DNA of 17,500 nt from Priestia megaterium (GCF_023824195.1 NZ_CP085442.1:12501-30000), one strand, 5' to 3'; positions 1 through 12,140 are shown, numbered from the stretch's first letter. Translations and numbers: made by a program. The notes: generated from the letters alone by a model not told the origin.

Positions 1-1505
<1,505 letters not shown>

Positions 1506-1569
1506 AACTTTTAAAAGCGTAAGCTTTACTCAGCAAACTGTTATCTAGTTTTGAGAGAGCAATCTCTTG

Positions 1570-1685
1570 TCTGGTGGCGATAGCGAAGAGGTCACACCCG
1601 TTCCCATACCGAACACGGAAGTTAAGCTCTTTAGCGCCAATGGTAGTTGGGACTTTGTCCCTGTGAGAGTAGGACGTTGCCAGGC
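1570..1685 (+). rRNA. 5S ribosomal RNA
   Basis: About 116 nt of typical Bacillus 5S rRNA, with the conserved core CCCGTTCCCATACCGAACAC and GAAGTTAAGCTC, and ends TCTGGTGGCGA / GCCAGGC that pair as helix I. It lies 64 nt downstream of the 23S gene in the usual 16S-23S-5S order. The 23S-5S spacer holds no tRNA, and a hairpin terminator follows within a few bases, so there is no tRNA cluster at the end of this operon. Ends are accurate to about 2 nt. Confidence 0.97.
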
Positions 1686-1690
1686 ACTTG

Positions 1691-1724
1691 AAAAAAGACT
1701 AGCTATTTTAGCTAGTCTTTTTTT
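1691..1724. terminator. Bidirectional Rho-independent terminator (rRNA operon / yaaC)
   Basis: A perfect 9-bp stem (GACTAGCTA, 1697-1705, with TAGCTAGTC, 1709-1717) and 3-nt loop are flanked by six A on the left and seven T on the right. The flanks give a U-tract on either strand. It therefore serves the rRNA operon on the plus strand and yaaC on the minus strand. The yaaC stop codon (1712-1714) lies inside the stem. Confidence 0.93.
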
Positions 1725-2677
1725 GTATGTTCATTTAAGTAACAAGAAATTAAGTAAGGAATCTTTTGAGCCGTAACCTCAAGGAACCTCAAGATAAATG
1801 GGTAATCTTTCGAAGAGTATGTATGCAATAATTCATACCACCACTCTGTTTCATAACGTGAAATCATACTTAAATTATAAAGTAATAAGTAATGTGCCAA
1901 CATCTCAGGGAAATATAAGCAGCTATCTTTTTTCAACGGTGCATGCAGCGTGTTATCTTGGAAATTGTACATAAAAGGTGAACAATTATATAAACAGCTT
2001 GAAGGGTCAAGAATACATACCTGATCTTCTGACAGAGACAATGATAGGCGGGAACGCTCTTTTAAAAAAGAATAGAGCCTTTCGTGACTCATATGATAAC
2101 AACGTGTAACTTGTTCAGGAATAGGCAAAGAGGTAGCTGGAAGCGATCCAATAGTTGTTAAATGGGAAAATGACCTAGTACCCAAATTTGAAAATAATGT
2201 ATCTAATTCAGGTACGCAAGACAACAGGTAATTCATTGTATATTTACTACCTTCCAGTTGTTTCACATGAAACAATTCTTCTCCTACTTGTGAAAACAAA
2301 CCGCTTTTTTGGATCTTAACTTCATCATCTAAAAAATCATAACTTTGTTTTTTTCTTTTTCGTGTTGATACTCCATGTGCTAACACCGCCGTATTTTCTG
2401 GATATACTGGGTTTTGCGTTAACAAACAGGCTTTTAACAGCTGTGACATTCCATAAAATAATAAAACTGGTTGAACTGATACAGGAGATTGTGCCGCAAC
2501 TTGATAATAATTTTTACTGTGTTCCAAATAATAAATAAATGGGTAACTGTTTTTAAAGCTATGTTGCTCTGCATCGCTATAATTCAATTTTTGATAGCGC
2601 TTTTTTAAAAAGTCTTGTACAAAAGGAACGGAGAAAAATAAATTGTAGGACGTCCAAACATCATTAAATTTATGCAA
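1712..2677 (-). CDS. yaaC: YaaC-like protein of unknown function
   Basis: A 321-residue protein recognised as the YaaC family by sequence and by its place between an rRNA operon and guaB, as in B. subtilis. No biochemical function is known to me. I see no signal peptide, transmembrane helix or nucleotide-binding motif. Two conspicuous segments are a basic patch HGVSTRKRKKQSY (residues 101-113) and an aromatic patch RYETEWWYELLH (274-285). The start is taken as TTG at 2675-2677, because AAAGGTGAT lies about 4-5 nt upstream of it on the minus strand and no in-frame ATG is better placed. A weak -10 (GATAAT, minus strand 2709-2704) lies in the intergenic region shared with guaB. The last codons, TKKD and stop, are formed by the T-tract and stem of the convergent rRNA terminator, so the 3' ends of yaaC and the rRNA operon overlap. 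Confidence 0.9.
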   Translation of the reverse strand: MHKFNDVWTSYNLFFSVPFVQDFLKKRYQKLNYSDAEQHSFKNSYPFIYYLEHSKNYYQVAAQSPVSVQPVLLFYGMSQLLKACLLTQNPVYPENTAVLAHGVSTRKRKKQSYDFLDDEVKIQKSGLFSQVGEELFHVKQLEGSKYTMNYLLSCVPELDTLFSNLGTRSFSHLTTIGSLPATSLPIPEQVTRCYHMSHERLYSFLKERSRLSLSLSEDQVCILDPSSCLYNCSPFMYNFQDNTLHAPLKKDSCLYFPEMLAHYLLLYNLSMISRYETEWWYELLHTYSSKDYPFILRFLEVTAQKIPYLISCYLNEHTKKD

Positions 2678-2712
2678 CTAAATCACCTTTTCTTTTTATT
2701 AGAATTATCTGA

Positions 2713-4260
<1,548 letters not shown>

Positions 4261-4272
4261 TCATGAATGTTT

Positions 4273-4309
4273 AAAAAACACGTTTCCCTATTAGGGAAAC
4301 GTGTTTTTT
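4273..4309 (+). terminator. Rho-independent terminator after guaB
   Basis: A perfect 11-bp stem CACGTTTCCCT (4279-4289) with AGGGAAACGTG (4293-4303) and loop ATT, flanked by six A and six T that extend the pairing. It begins 12 nt after the guaB stop and could act in both directions. Confidence 0.93.
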
Positions 4310-4341
4310 ATGTCGTTAATCATGAATGTAACAGTACTTCT

Positions 4342-4370
4342 TTATCTATTTTTTTAAATTTTAGTATGAT
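4342..4370 (+). promoter_or_regulatory. Possible dacA promoter
   Basis: -10-like TATGAT (4365-4370) with a weak -35 TTATCT (4342-4347) at 17 bp, in the only gap between the guaB terminator and dacA. Some promoter is needed here because the guaB terminator is strong. This exact assignment is a guess. Confidence 0.35.
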
Positions 4371-4410
4371 AAAATTACATTTATGTGAGTTTACGTTTGG
4401 AGGGTATAGA

Positions 4411-5766
4411 GTGAGAAACGCAGTACAGAAACAATTAATTTGTGTCATTGCTGTTATGTTAATGGCCAGCGTATTTTTTGTCTCTACACAAGCATCAGCT
4501 GCTCTTAAAACAGATGATATTGGCGTTGAAGCAGATGCAGCGATCTTAGTAGAGGCAAGTACGGGGAAAGTATTATACGGGAAAAATACGGATGCTTTAT
4601 TAGGTATTGCAAGCATGACAAAAATGATGACGGAATACTTAGTATTAGAATCCATAAAAGATAAGAAATTATCTTGGGATCAACGTGTGCCAGTTAGTAA
4701 ATATGCAGCTAAAATTTCTCAGGATTATGGATTATCAAATGTACCGTTAATTGAAAACCAAAAATACACGGTGAAAGAATTATATGATGCCATGGCTATT
4801 TATTCAGCTAATGGAGCTGCAATTGCTTTAGCTGAAGCTGTCAGCGATTCTGAAGAAAACTTTATTAAGTTAATGAATGAAACGGCAAAAAGATTAAATA
4901 TGGGTGAATCAAAATTTGTCAATTCTACAGGTCTTTCTAATTCTTTGTTAAAAGGAATGTATCCAAAAGGAACGAAGGAAGAAGATGAGAACCTTCTATC
5001 GGCTCGGGCAGTTGCTACCCTTGCTTATCACTTAATTCATGATTATCCAGAATCTTTGGAAGTAGCTAAAACTCCTTCTAAGATGTTTAGACAAGGGCAA
5101 CAAGGCGAAACAAAAATGAACAATTGGAATAAGATGCTCCCTGGTTTTTCAGCTGCCTACAGCGGTGTAGACGGATTAAAAACTGGTCATACAGATTTTG
5201 CAGGTCAATGTTTCACTGGGACTGCAGAGCGTAACGGGGTAAGATACATAACAGTTGTAATGAATGCTAAGGAAAACGGCAAGTCTACGGAAGCTGCTCG
5301 TTTTTCCCAAACGAAAAAGATATTGGATTATGCTTTTAGTCATTTTCAGTTAAAAGAAGTAGTGCCTGCTAACGGCGAGATTAAAGGGCATGAAACAATT
5401 GATGTTGCTAAAGGAAAATCAAAAGAAGCTTCCGTTTCTCCAAAAGATTCGGTAAAGATTATTACCGAAAAAGGTCAAAAAGATCATACTAAAATCAACT
5501 TTAAGTTAAACGATAAAGTTGTGAACGATCAAAAAGTTGTTGCTCCTATTAAAAAAGGAGAAATAGTTGCTTATGTGAGTGCAACAAACAGCAATCTCAA
5601 AGATCTAGGCTATGTAGGAGGTCAAACTACAGATAGCATGACGCCGGTTGTGACAAACGAATCTGTTGAAAAAGCTGGATGGTTCTCTCTTGCTATCCGT
5701 AGCATCGGTAACTTCTTCAGCGATATTTGGATGAATGCTGCAAATACAGTGAATAACTGGTTTTAA
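4411..5766 (+). CDS. dacA: D-alanyl-D-alanine carboxypeptidase (penicillin-binding protein 5)
   Basis: Removes the terminal D-Ala from peptidoglycan pentapeptide side chains on the outer face of the membrane, limiting cross-linking. The 451-residue precursor begins with a signal peptide (residues 1-30) with likely cleavage after QASA. The three motifs of the serine DD-peptidase fold are present: SMTK (68-71, Ser68 acylated by substrate or beta-lactam), SAN (132-134) and KTG (257-259). A PBP5-type C-terminal beta domain starts near residue 314. The last ~28 residues (from AGWFSLAIRSIG to NNWF) form an aromatic amphipathic helix expected to anchor the protein to the membrane. The start is GTG at 4411, supported by GGAGGG 6 nt upstream. 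An open extension upstream would run through the guaB terminator and is rejected. Confidence 0.96.
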   Translation: MRNAVQKQLICVIAVMLMASVFFVSTQASAALKTDDIGVEADAAILVEASTGKVLYGKNTDALLGIASMTKMMTEYLVLESIKDKKLSWDQRVPVSKYAAKISQDYGLSNVPLIENQKYTVKELYDAMAIYSANGAAIALAEAVSDSEENFIKLMNETAKRLNMGESKFVNSTGLSNSLLKGMYPKGTKEEDENLLSARAVATLAYHLIHDYPESLEVAKTPSKMFRQGQQGETKMNNWNKMLPGFSAAYSGVDGLKTGHTDFAGQCFTGTAERNGVRYITVVMNAKENGKSTEAARFSQTKKILDYAFSHFQLKEVVPANGEIKGHETIDVAKGKSKEASVSPKDSVKIITEKGQKDHTKINFKLNDKVVNDQKVVAPIKKGEIVAYVSATNSNLKDLGYVGGQTTDSMTPVVTNESVEKAGWFSLAIRSIGNFFSDIWMNAANTVNNWF

Positions 5767-5782
5767 TGATAACTTAAGAGAA

Positions 5783-5820
5783 AGAAGAGATACTATAAGA
5801 GAGTATCTCTTCTTTTTATT
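5783..5820 (+). terminator. Rho-independent terminator after dacA
   Basis: A perfect 12-bp stem AGAAGAGATACT (5783-5794) with AGTATCTCTTCT (5802-5813) and a 7-nt loop, followed by TTTTATTTTT. It starts 17 nt after the dacA stop and separates dacA from pdxST. Confidence 0.92.
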
Positions 5821-5836
5821 TTTAGATTTGTTTGTA

Positions 5837-5883
5837 TATAATCTATAAATTAGATAGGAATTTTCCGAAAAATGCGGTAAAAT
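5837..5883 (+). promoter_or_regulatory. Possible pdxST promoter region (two candidate -10 elements)
   Basis: A perfect TATAAT (5837-5842) and a TAAAAT (5878-5883) lie between the dacA terminator and pdxS. Neither has a good -35 at 16-18 bp; the best is TAGGAA (5855-5860) for the second. pdxST needs a promoter here, but which element is used cannot be decided by eye. I see no obvious operator. Confidence 0.3.
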
Positions 5884-5956
5884 AGACACTAAGTTTTGAA
5901 TTTTGTATATACACTAAAAATTATTGTGAAACACTTGATACAGGAGGAAGACAAAC

Positions 5957-6844
5957 ATGAATAACATTACAGGTACTGATCGTGTAAAACGAGGAATGGC
6001 GGAAATGCAAAAGGGTGGCGTTATCATGGACGTTATCAATGCAGAGCAAGCAAAAATTGCAGAAGCAGCAGGCGCTGTTGCTGTTATGGCATTAGAGCGT
6101 GTTCCAGCTGATATTCGTGCAGCAGGCGGCGTGTCTCGTATGGCAGATCCAACAATTGTTGAAGAAGTGATGAATGCTGTGTCCATTCCAGTTATGGCAA
6201 AAGCTCGTATTGGCCATATTGTTGAAGCACGCGTGCTAGAAGCGATGGGTGTAGACTACATCGATGAAAGTGAAGTGTTGACTCCAGCTGATGAGGAGTT
6301 TCATTTAAATAAAAATACATTTACGGTTCCATTTGTGTGCGGTTGCCGTGATCTTGGCGAAGCATCTCGTCGTATTGCTGAAGGAGCTGCAATGCTTCGT
6401 ACAAAGGGCGAACCAGGGACAGGAAACATTGTGGAAGCAGTGCGTCATATGCGTCAAGTAAACGCTCAAGTACGTAAAGTTGTGGGCATGGACGAAGATG
6501 AGTTAATGACAGAAGCAAAACTATTAGGCGCGCCTTATGAGTTATTACTGCAAATTAAGCATGAAGGCCGCTTACCGGTTGTAAACTTTGCAGCAGGCGG
6601 TGTAGCAACACCAGCAGACGCAGCATTAATGATGCAGCTTGGAGCTGACGGCGTGTTCGTTGGATCAGGAATCTTCAAATCAGACAACCCTGAAAAATTT
6701 GCGCGTGCAATCGTGGAAGCAACAACACATTATCAAGACTATGAGCTTATTGCAAGCTTGTCAAAAGGATTAGGAAGTGCAATGAAAGGGATTGAAATTT
6801 CATCATTATTACCAGAAAACCGCATGCAAGAGCGTGGATGGTAA
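5957..6844 (+). CDS. pdxS: Pyridoxal 5'-phosphate synthase, synthase subunit PdxS
   Basis: Makes PLP directly from ribose 5-phosphate, glyceraldehyde 3-phosphate and ammonia supplied by PdxT, in the deoxyxylulose-independent route. PdxS forms a double hexamer of (beta/alpha)8 barrels. The 295-residue protein has the family's nearly invariant sequence. Asp25, Lys82 (in VMAKARIGH) and Lys150 (in RTKGEPGTG) correspond to the active-site Asp24, Lys81 and Lys149 of the B. subtilis enzyme. The conserved phosphate-binding region [15 protein letters not shown] follows. The start is ATG at 5957, with AGGAGGAAG upstream. pdxT begins 21 nt after the stop, so the two are co-transcribed and made together for the PdxS-PdxT complex. 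Confidence 0.98.
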   Translation: MNNITGTDRVKRGMAEMQKGGVIMDVINAEQAKIAEAAGAVAVMALERVPADIRAAGGVSRMADPTIVEEVMNAVSIPVMAKARIGHIVEARVLEAMGVDYIDESEVLTPADEEFHLNKNTFTVPFVCGCRDLGEASRRIAEGAAMLRTKGEPGTGNIVEAVRHMRQVNAQVRKVVGMDEDELMTEAKLLGAPYELLLQIKHEGRLPVVNFAAGGVATPADAALMMQLGADGVFVGSGIFKSDNPEKFARAIVEATTHYQDYELIASLSKGLGSAMKGIEISSLLPENRMQERGW

Positions 6845-6865
6845 TTTAAAGGGAGTTTTGACAAA

Positions 6866-7453
6866 ATGGTAAAAGTAGGCGTGTTAGGATTACAAGGTGC
6901 CTTTCGCGAGCATGCACAAGCATTAGAAGCAGCAGGCGCTGAAGCCATTATCATTAAAAAAGTTGAACAGCTAGACGAAATAGATGGTTTAATCCTACCG
7001 GGCGGCGAAAGCACAGCGATGCGTCGCCTCATCGACAAATATGACTTTATGGAACCTCTTCGCCAGTTTGCACAAGCTGGTAAACCGGTATTTGGTACGT
7101 GTGCGGGTTTAATTTTACTCGCAGGACAAGTCGTTGACCGTGAAGAGCCCCATTTAGGTGTTATGGATATTACGGTAGCTCGCAACTCGTTTGGGCGTCA
7201 ACGGGATAGCTTTGAAGCTGCCCTAAATATTAAAGATATCGGTGAAGATTTTATAGGCGTATTTATCCGTGCTCCGCATATTGTAGAAGTAGGAGAAAAC
7301 GTTGAAGTCTTAGCAATGCATAACGACCGAATTGTTGCAGCAAGACAAGGTCAATTCTTGGGATGTTCGTTTCATCCAGAATTAACAGATGATGCTCGCA
7401 TGGCGCAGTATTTTGTAGCAATGGTTGAAGAAGCTTCAAAAAAACCTGTATAA
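6866..7453 (+). CDS. pdxT: Pyridoxal 5'-phosphate synthase, glutaminase subunit PdxT
   Basis: Class I-type glutamine amidotransferase that hydrolyses glutamine and channels ammonia into the PdxS barrel. The 195-residue protein carries the complete triad: nucleophile Cys79 in GTCAGL, with His170 and Glu172 in SFHPEL. The glutamine-binding PGGES motif is near residue 46. The start is ATG at 6866, with AAAGGGAG about 10 nt upstream. Length and motifs match the B. subtilis protein. There is no hairpin terminator between this gene and the serS T-box leader, so read-through transcripts from pdxST would meet the T-box attenuator next. Confidence 0.97.
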   Translation: MVKVGVLGLQGAFREHAQALEAAGAEAIIIKKVEQLDEIDGLILPGGESTAMRRLIDKYDFMEPLRQFAQAGKPVFGTCAGLILLAGQVVDREEPHLGVMDITVARNSFGRQRDSFEAALNIKDIGEDFIGVFIRAPHIVEVGENVEVLAMHNDRIVAARQGQFLGCSFHPELTDDARMAQYFVAMVEEASKKPV

Positions 7454-7519
7454 ATGAATTGCATCTTGTAAAGACTTGTAGTACATTATGATTATTAAAA
7501 ATGATATTGGTATAAAGCG

Positions 7520-9053
<1,534 letters not shown>

Positions 9054-9060
9054 AAGTAAA

Positions 9061-9099
9061 AGATGTTCATTAAATTAATTCTTAATGAACATCTTTTTT
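9061..9099 (+). terminator. Rho-independent terminator after serS
   Basis: A perfect 13-bp stem AGATGTTCATTAA (9061-9073) with TTAATGAACATCT (9082-9094) and an 8-nt loop, followed by six T (9094-9099), 7 nt after the serS stop. Confidence 0.92.
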
Positions 9100-9118
9100 A
9101 AAAAAATCAATAAAAGAG

Positions 9119-9147
9119 TTGACTTCATTATTTGTATGTGATAAATT
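9119..9147 (+). promoter_or_regulatory. Promoter of the tRNA-Ser gene
   Basis: -35 TTGACT (9119-9124), 17-bp spacer, and -10 TAAATT (9142-9147) preceded by TGA, an extended -10. Transcription would start near 9154, about 9 nt before the mature tRNA, typical of a dedicated stable-RNA promoter. It sits between the serS terminator and the tRNA, so the tRNA is transcribed independently of serS. Confidence 0.7.
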
Positions 9148-9162
9148 AATACTTGTCGATAC

Positions 9163-9255
9163 GGAGGAATACCCAAGTCCGGCTGAAGGGATCGGTCTTG
9201 AAAACCGACAGGGGTGTTAAAGCCCGCGGGGGTTCGAATCCCTCTTCCTCCGCCA
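9163..9255 (+). tRNA. tRNA-Ser (anticodon UGA)
   Basis: A 93-nt type II tRNA with the long variable arm typical of serine. The acceptor stem GGAGGAA (9163-9169) pairs with TTCCTCC (9245-9251), followed by discriminator G and an encoded CCA (9253-9255). The anticodon stem TCGGT/ACCGA encloses loop CTTGAAA with anticodon TGA at 9199-9201, reading UCA and, by wobble, other UCN codons. GGTTCGAATCC is the T arm. It stands alone, flanked by terminators. Confidence 0.98.
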
Positions 9256-9303
9256 TATTTGACTTATAATGCAATTAACATAGCGCGATAAATTGGAGAT
9301 TGG

Positions 9304-9335
9304 AAAACCGTTACTTTATAAGTAACGGTTTTTTA
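9304..9335 (+). terminator. Rho-independent terminator after tRNA-Ser
   Basis: A perfect 12-bp stem AAAACCGTTACT (9304-9315) with AGTAACGGTTTT (9321-9332), 5-nt loop and a T-tract, 49 nt after the tRNA CCA end. Confidence 0.9.
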
Positions 9336-9341
9336 TTTGTT

Positions 9342-9378
9342 AAAAATGCCGCTTTATCTATTAAAGCGGCATTTTTTT
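9342..9378 (-). terminator. Terminator of the dgk-dck operon (probably bidirectional)
   Basis: A perfect 15-bp stem AAAAATGCCGCTTTA (9342-9356) with TAAAGCGGCATTTTT (9362-9376) and loop TCTAT. It directly abuts the dck stop codon (9377-9379), with A/T tracts on both sides. Together with the preceding hairpin it separates the plus-strand tRNA unit from the minus-strand kinase operon. Confidence 0.9.
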
Positions 9379-10057
9379 ATAGATGACGACGTTTTAACTT
9401 TTCATTATGTTGTAAAAAGCGAGCCACTTTTTCAACAATTGATTCAATTGAATCAGGATCCTTGATAAGGTCGTATTCTCTGATATCTAAACGAAGAATA
9501 GGGCAAGCCGTAAAGTTATTAATCCAGTCTTCGTATCGGGCGTGCATCTCTTTCCAATAATCAAGAGGCGTTTGTTGCTCCATTGGTCGCCCTCTTTCTT
9601 GAATGCGATCTACAATATCTTCGAAGCTGCCTTCCAAATAAATGAGCAGATCCGGATGAGGGAAATATGGAGTCATAACCATTGCATCGAACAAGCTTGT
9701 ATATGTCTCATAATCTACTTTAGACATTGTTCCTTTTTCAAAATGCATCTTAGCAAAGATACCGGTATCTTCGTAAATGGATCTGTCTTGAATGAAGCCG
9801 CCGCCATACTCGAAAATTTTCTTTTGTTCTTTAAAACGTTCCGCTAGAAAATATACTTGTAGGTGAAAGCTCCAACGTTCAAAATCCCCATAAAATTTGT
9901 CCAGGTAAGGGTTGGAATCTACTTTTTCAAACGATGTGCGAAATTGGAGAGCATCAGCCAATGATTGAGTCATCGTAGATTTCCCAACTCCAACTGTACC
10001 CGCTATCGTCAACACAGCATCATTAGGAATGTTGTATTTCGATCGTAAGTTTACCAT
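9377..10057 (-). CDS. dck: Deoxyadenosine/deoxycytidine kinase
   Basis: Phosphorylates deoxyadenosine and deoxycytidine to dAMP and dCMP in the deoxynucleoside salvage pathway. The 226-residue protein belongs to the deoxynucleoside kinase family. It has a P-loop GTVGVGKS (residues 20-27), the substrate-site segment WSFHLQVYFLAERF (62-75), a DRS motif (91-93) in FIQDRSIYEDTGIFAKMH, and an arginine-rich lid RIQERGRP. It closely resembles B. subtilis Dck (YaaF) rather than the paralogue next door, which has DYH at this position. The start codon overlaps the dgk stop in a TAATG, with AAAGGAG (minus strand, 10070-10064) inside the end of dgk, so translation is probably coupled. It is the last gene of the operon, closed by the hairpin at its stop. 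Confidence 0.95.
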   Translation of the reverse strand: MVNLRSKYNIPNDAVLTIAGTVGVGKSTMTQSLADALQFRTSFEKVDSNPYLDKFYGDFERWSFHLQVYFLAERFKEQKKIFEYGGGFIQDRSIYEDTGIFAKMHFEKGTMSKVDYETYTSLFDAMVMTPYFPHPDLLIYLEGSFEDIVDRIQERGRPMEQQTPLDYWKEMHARYEDWINNFTACPILRLDIREYDLIKDPDSIESIVEKVARFLQHNEKLKRRHL

Positions 10058-10692
10058 TACATACTCCTTTTTAACATACTCTCTTGAACCTCTGATAAGA
10101 TTCTATTTAAGTGTTGTTTATTTTGTACAAAATCTATTTCATCACCGTCATAACGTAAAATGGTTACATCAGGGTTATTTTGTTCAAACGTCGTCATAGC
10201 TTTTTCGTAATCCTCACTTAGCCTTGTGAGGTAGTGAGGATCGATGTTTCGTTCAATTTCTCTTCCACGCATTTTAATACGCTTTAACAAGGTATCTAAA
10301 CTGGCATTTAAATAAATAATAATGTTCGGAGCTGGCATATCAGCCGTTAAGATGTGGAAGATTTGTACATATTTTTTATACTGTTCATCTTTTAACGTTT
10401 GCTCAGCGAAAATCATGTTTTTCATAATATGATAATCTGCTACAACAGGTTTTTTATAAGATAAGAACCCTTTTTGAATATCCTCTAACTGCTTATATCG
10501 ATTACATAGAAAAAACATTTCGGTTTGAAAACTCCACTCGTCGATATTCTCATAAAATTTCCCGAGAAATGGATTTTCATCTACGATTTCTTTTAAAATT
10601 TCGAATTGAAATGCTTGTGCAATCTCTTTAGCTAAAGAGGTTTTTCCGACACCGATGGGTCCTTCTACTGAAATAAAAGGTGTGCCTTGCAT
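10057..10692 (-). CDS. dgk: Deoxyguanosine kinase
   Basis: Phosphorylates deoxyguanosine (and probably deoxyinosine) to the monophosphate for purine deoxynucleoside salvage. The 211-residue protein has P-loop GPIGVGKT (residues 11-18), the substrate-site segment WSFQTEMFFLCNRY (53-66) and DYH (86-88) in place of the DRS of Dck. That difference is the basis for calling this one Dgk, as in B. subtilis YaaG. The lid has RIKMRGRE. The start is ATG at 10692, with GAAGGAGG upstream on the minus strand. It is the first gene of a two-gene operon and shares one base with dck. A TGTTAAAAT extended -10 (minus strand 10750-10742) lies upstream as a candidate promoter. Confidence 0.95.
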   Translation of the reverse strand: MQGTPFISVEGPIGVGKTSLAKEIAQAFQFEILKEIVDENPFLGKFYENIDEWSFQTEMFFLCNRYKQLEDIQKGFLSYKKPVVADYHIMKNMIFAEQTLKDEQYKKYVQIFHILTADMPAPNIIIYLNASLDTLLKRIKMRGREIERNIDPHYLTRLSEDYEKAMTTFEQNNPDVTILRYDGDEIDFVQNKQHLNRILSEVQESMLKRSM

Positions 10693-10741
10693 TCATTTGC
10701 CTCCTTCATGACCACTCGTTCAAAAAAAACAGACAAAAAAT

Positions 10742-10750
10742 ATTTTAACA
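10742..10750 (-). promoter_or_regulatory. Candidate extended -10 promoter element of dgk-dck
   Basis: Minus-strand TGTTAAAAT, a TGn-TAAAAT extended -10, about 50 bp upstream of dgk and just after the yaaH terminator. No convincing -35 is found at 16-18 bp (the 17-bp position reads CCCCTT), so the extended -10 would have to carry the activity. Confidence 0.4.
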
Positions 10751-10801
10751 TAGAGAAGGAGAATAAGGGGAAAAGAAATTTCTTTCAGTAAGAAGAATAA
10801 C

Positions 10802-10829
10802 AAAAAGCCTACTGTTAACAGTAAGCTTT
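10802..10829 (-). terminator. Rho-independent terminator after yaaH
   Basis: On the minus strand AAAGCTTACTG and CAGTAGGCTTTTT form a 10-bp stem with one G-U pair and a TTAA loop, followed by T residues, 7 nt after the yaaH stop codon. Confidence 0.85.
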
Positions 10830-10835
10830 CCCTAT

Positions 10836-12137
10836 TTATTGCTGTGTCAGTCTTTTTGTAATTTTGAAGTTGTCTTCAATTAAGAGCCAGTTTTGTGGGA
10901 AATCTAAGCCTAGTTTCCAGTAGGCCATTCCTCTAAGTTTTAATTCTTTGATTAAATCAAACTTAGCCTGAATAGACCTAGCGTCTTCAAACCATACTTC
11001 GTGGGTGCGCTGCTGTTCATCTTTATACCGGAAGAAAGGAGCTTGTGCTTTATTGTCGTATTGAATAGCTACTTTATAGCGAGCTGCCAACTCAATAGCT
11101 CGTTGAGGACTAATGGCTTTGGCATATTCTCCTCCTGGTTTGTAAGGAAGTGTCCAATCGTAACCGTATAGGTTTTGGCCCATGATAATTTTTGAACTAG
11201 GTATTTCAGATACTGCGTATTCTAAAACATCACGTACGGGACCAATAGGAGAGACGGCCATAGGAGGCCCACCGCTATATCCCCATTCATATGTCATCGG
11301 AACAACGAAGTTAGCAATCTCTCCAATGGCTTTATAATCATGTGCTTCATACCATTTGCCTTTTTGATCTCGACTTGTCTTCGGAGCTAAAGCGACAGAC
11401 ATAAGAAGTTGCTCATCTTGAAGCCGCTTTTTTGCTTTCTGTAAAAATGCAATATAGGCTTCTTTATCTGCCGGACGCAAAAATTCGAAGTCAAAGTGAA
11501 TGTCTCTAAAATTTTGTTCTTTCGCTGTTTTTACAATATTATTTAAGAGCGTATCTTGAACGTCTTTATTATTTAAAATTGCTCGGCCGACTTCGTCACT
11601 GAATGCGCCGTTTTCAATATTAGCCAATACCATTAAGAAAATGACGTCATTTTCTTTAGCAATAGAACCTAAATTGTTAAGTGGAGGCGCCTTTAGAGAA
11701 CCGTCTTTTTGCACTTCGAAGTTCGCTGGTCCGAGATAAGTAAGGTATTTTGCATTTTGATTAATCATTTTCTCTGTTTGAGGGGTGATTTTTCGATTGC
11801 TTGTTTCAACATACCCTAAAAACTCACCGTTTCTTTTGTTTGGGGAAGGGGGAATTAAGATGCGGCGTCCAGGTGTTAAGGGTGCTGTAACTGAAACATT
11901 GTTCGCATTGGCAATAGCCTGATAGCTAACGCCTAATTTTCTTCCTATCTTCCATATAGTGTCCCCAGCTTTTACTGTGTAGTAAGTACCGTTGATTGGA
12001 ATAACCATAGATTGCCCGATGACGAGTTGATTTGGATTAGGTAATTCATTTGCTCTTATAATTTTTCCTGCGTCAATGCGAAACTGTTTTGCAATACTAT
12101 ATATACTGTCACCTGCTTTAACAGTGTAAATTTGCAT
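10836..12137 (-). CDS. yaaH: LysM-GH18 spore cortex-fragment hydrolase (YaaH/SleL-like)
   Basis: A 433-residue protein with two N-terminal LysM peptidoglycan-binding repeats (about residues 2-47, starting IYTVKAGDSIYSIAK, and 52-97, starting YTVKAGDTIWKIG). A family 18 glycosidase domain follows (about 105-425). The catalytic signature reads DIHFDFEF, with Asp212, Asp216 and the acid Glu218. Family members such as SleL act as N-acetylglucosaminidases on cortex fragments during spore germination. There is no signal peptide; LysM begins at residue 2, as expected for a protein made in the mother cell and placed on the spore. The start is ATG at 12135-12137, with GGAGG 9 nt upstream. A longer open frame starting at 12221 is rejected because it crosses the yaaI stop and a hairpin. 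It is probably sigma-E controlled (see candidate promoter). Confidence 0.93.
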   Translation of the reverse strand: MQIYTVKAGDSIYSIAKQFRIDAGKIIRANELPNPNQLVIGQSMVIPINGTYYTVKAGDTIWKIGRKLGVSYQAIANANNVSVTAPLTPGRRILIPPSPNKRNGEFLGYVETSNRKITPQTEKMINQNAKYLTYLGPANFEVQKDGSLKAPPLNNLGSIAKENDVIFLMVLANIENGAFSDEVGRAILNNKDVQDTLLNNIVKTAKEQNFRDIHFDFEFLRPADKEAYIAFLQKAKKRLQDEQLLMSVALAPKTSRDQKGKWYEAHDYKAIGEIANFVVPMTYEWGYSGGPPMAVSPIGPVRDVLEYAVSEIPSSKIIMGQNLYGYDWTLPYKPGGEYAKAISPQRAIELAARYKVAIQYDNKAQAPFFRYKDEQQRTHEVWFEDARSIQAKFDLIKELKLRGMAYWKLGLDFPQNWLLIEDNFKITKRLTQQ

Positions 12138-12140
12138 AAT

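Noticed and set aside
1567..1776. A 69-codon plus-strand frame
   Set aside because: It covers the 5S rRNA gene and its terminator.
4267..4410. A 48-residue N-terminal extension of DacA
   Set aside because: It would translate the guaB terminator and put the signal peptide inside the protein; GTG at 4411 has a good ribosome site.
5605..5889. Minus-strand frame of 94 codons overlapping the dacA 3' end
   Set aside because: It crosses the dacA terminator, has no ribosome site and is antisense to the conserved DacA C-terminus.
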